Assembly: GCA_029857955.1 (NCBI GenBank)
Contig: JAOUFY010000005.1
Span: 1-64,000 of the forward strand
DNA length: 64,000 nt
Reading direction: 5' to 3'
Source of the DNA: Spirochaetia bacterium
GTDB lineage: Bacteria > Spirochaetota > Leptospiria > Turneriellales > JAOUFE01
The first letter of the stretch is position 1. Each line of letters opens with the position of its first letter. The translations under genes and the position numbers were made by a program. The notes beneath the pieces were generated by a model that saw nothing but the letters and a program-made list of their open reading frames with translations, was not told where the DNA came from and searched no databases. Shown piece after piece: positions 62,486 to 64,000 of this stretch.

Positions 62486-62749
62486 TCATTTTCTAATAGA
62501 CAGGGCTGATAGTAAACCCTGGTATTCATTAAAATTGGTTTTTTTAAGATAATCGAGGTGTCTTCTTCGTTTACCTACCATTTTTAATAAACCAAGTCTG
62601 GAGTGGTGGTCTTTTTTGTGCGTGTTAAAGTGAGTTGTTAGTGTGTTTATTTTTTCTGTTAAAATTGCAACCTGTACCTTGCTGGAACCGGTGTCTTTTT
62701 CGTGTACTGCAAATTTTTTAATAACCGCTGTTTTATTTTCTTTACTCAT
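62486..62749 (-). CDS. rpsO: 30S ribosomal protein S15
   Basis: 87 residues from ATG 62749 (62752 is equally possible; the frame is open to 62800 but the extra residues are not part of S15). The S15 pattern is HEKDTGSSKVQVAILTEKIN, then FNTHKKDHHSRLGLLKMVGKRRRHLDYLKK. It binds 16S rRNA and often regulates its own message and pnp downstream. Confidence 0.95.
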   Translation of the reverse strand: MSKENKTAVIKKFAVHEKDTGSSKVQVAILTEKINTLTTHFNTHKKDHHSRLGLLKMVGKRRRHLDYLKKTNFNEYQGLLSALSIRK

Positions 62750-62989
62750 CATATGATATTCATTTCCATCATTCATTATTTTAAGGTCAAAAATATACAT
62801 AAAGTGATGATGACAACTACTTTTTACAGTGTTTTTCTGCCGATAATGTATTTATACAGTAGCATGGTTGTCTGGTGTAATATTATTGCAAAAAAGGTTC
62901 AAACGTTTCGCGTACATGGTAAAATATAAATAATTTTATCGTTGCCAGGATGGCAATTAACATTGCAATGTTATTTAAAGGTGCAGGAT

Positions 62990-64000
62990 ATGAATTTTAA
63001 AAATATAAAAATTGGAAACAGATTAACAATTGGTTTTGGTTCTATCATTGCATTATTATCAATCACGATTTTTGCAGCAGTGGTTTTTTTAAACCAGTTA
63101 AGATCAAATGTTGAACAAACCGCCAACGAGAGTCTCCCTTTTAGTTTGCTTGCCAATAAAATGCTTTTAAATGTAGTGCAGGTGCAGCAATTTTTAACAG
63201 ATGTTTCGGCAACTCACGATGAAGCAGGTTTAAACGAGGCTAAAAAAAATGCGGATGAGTTTGCTGACGGAATTAAAAAATTTCAAGAGATGTTTAGAAA
63301 AGAAAATAACAAAGAATCTTTGGAAAAAATAAATGATCTTGAATGGGCGTTTAATGAATTTTATGAGACAGGTAAACGAATGGCCCATACCTACGTTAAA
63401 TCAGGTATTGCGGCAGGAAACGTCGTAATGGAAGAATTTGATGGCGATTCGATGGTACTTGGCGAAAAAATTCGTGAACTTAGAAATTCGCAGACAGATG
63501 AAATTATAGCAAATTCTGGTCATAACGTAGAGCTTGTTAAAAAAATACTTTATTCATTGATATTTAGCGCGATTGCTTTGCTGGTTGTCAGTATTGTAAT
63601 TTCTTTTTCTATAACAAGAAGTATTGTGAAGCCAATATTAAAAGTGTTAAACATTACCAACAAAATCAGTGAGGGTGATTTAACCGAAAAAATTATTGTA
63701 GACTCAACAGACGAAACAGGGCAGATGCTTCTGGGGATGCAAAAAATGAGTGCTAAACTCAATAGCATCATGCGTGAGGTTATTAAATCAATTGAAGTCT
63801 TAACAACGAATTCAAACGATCTCAGCATGACCGCTCAAACGTTGAGTCAGGAAGCTGTAGAACAATCTGCTAATCTTGAAGAAGTTACCGCATCCATTGA
63901 AGAAATTACTTCATCGATTCATCACACTACGGATGATGCAAATACCACTAAAAATATGGCGGTGAAAACTTCTGAGCAAGCTACTGTCGGCGGTAATGCA
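62990..64000 (+). CDS. Methyl-accepting chemotaxis protein (3' end outside window)
   Basis: 337 codons are open from ATG 62990 to the edge. Transmembrane helix 1 is at about 14-35 (IGFGSIIALLSITIFAAVVF). A ~150-residue ligand domain of the four-helix type follows, then helix 2 (about 183-205), HAMP (SIVKPILKVLNITNKISEGD) and the beginning of the signalling region, with Gln/Glu-rich repeats around SQEAVEQSANLEEVTASIEE. GGTGCAGGAT lies before the ATG. The presence of a chemoreceptor implies a motile cell. Confidence 0.92.
   Translation, partial: MNFKNIKIGNRLTIGFGSIIALLSITIFAAVVFLNQLRSNVEQTANESLPFSLLANKMLLNVVQVQQFLTDVSATHDEAGLNEAKKNADEFADGIKKFQEMFRKENNKESLEKINDLEWAFNEFYETGKRMAHTYVKSGIAAGNVVMEEFDGDSMVLGEKIRELRNSQTDEIIANSGHNVELVKKILYSLIFSAIALLVVSIVISFSITRSIVKPILKVLNITNKISEGDLTEKIIVDSTDETGQMLLGMQKMSAKLNSIMREVIKSIEVLTTNSNDLSMTAQTLSQEAVEQSANLEEVTASIEEITSSIHHTTDDANTTKNMAVKTSEQATVGGNA

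Noticed and set aside
62749-62800. Longer start for rpsO
   Set aside because: The upstream 17 codons are not part of S15 and have no better ribosome site.
62947-62963. Sigma-54-like promoter (TGGCAATTAACATTGCA) before the chemoreceptor gene
   Set aside because: The GG and GC pairs are separated by 11 rather than 10 bases and the -24 element is incomplete.

Overview
The window reads as a stretch of chromosome from a low-GC, Gram-negative (two-membrane) bacterium. An outer membrane is implied by a LolA-like carrier, a predicted beta-barrel protein, two Lol/MacB-type ABC systems, RlpA and several lipoproteins. Respiration is by a complete cbb3 oxidase set (ccoNOQP-ccoGHIS), menaquinone appears to come from the futalosine pathway (MqnD), and a chemoreceptor starts at the right edge. 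Gene content and order would fit a free-living spirochaete-like lineage or another deep Gram-negative group, but no rRNA, tRNA or other decisive marker is present, so the taxonomic call is only a suggestion.

Layout. 1-7100 is the accessory end: a four-gene leftward cluster (membrane protein, secreted protein, CrtI-like FAD oxidoreductase, SRPBCC protein) faces a TetR regulator across a doubled operator-like site. Next comes a Fic gene enclosed by two repeat families (R1, R2). 7100-14300 holds a Met/His-rich lipoprotein, a HlyIII/PAQR protein, an orphan AAA ATPase, an M48 protease with a DUF898 protein, and a NAD synthetase split into separate synthetase and amidase genes. 14500-26200 has CstA, RlpA between two copies of an inverted-repeat element (R3), PurM, a LolA-like/barrel/ABC/two-permease operon and an SDR. 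26500-35400 is the cbb3 oxidase operon with its maturation genes. 35400-48500 is mixed housekeeping: XRE, MltG, CapA-like, CutA, UppP, RarA, GuaA, DUF192 and HflX. 48600-52700 is the conserved rpsF-ssb-rpsR-(DUF2232-like)-rplI-dnaB block. 52850-64000 has a HAMP-only membrane protein joined to a TSUP transporter, a second Lol-type permease and ATPase, PASTA-rpe-mqnD, pyrE, and rpsO-pnp.

The most unusual signal is intergenic. At least six families of short palindromic elements lie between genes. One (R4) keeps a two-hairpin architecture with terminal CCCC while its sequence changes, often in a compensatory way, over five copies on both strands. R2, R3, R5 and R6 have terminal inverted repeats and look like miniature transposable elements; R2 carries three tandem decamers. 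Some elements touch genes: R3 supplies the rlpA stop codon, an R5-type half-element encodes residues near the N-terminus of a secreted protein, R6 ends 13 bases before mltG, and an R4 copy lies in the apparent 5' extension of a Lol permease gene. All homology calls come from motif recognition by eye; no database search was run.
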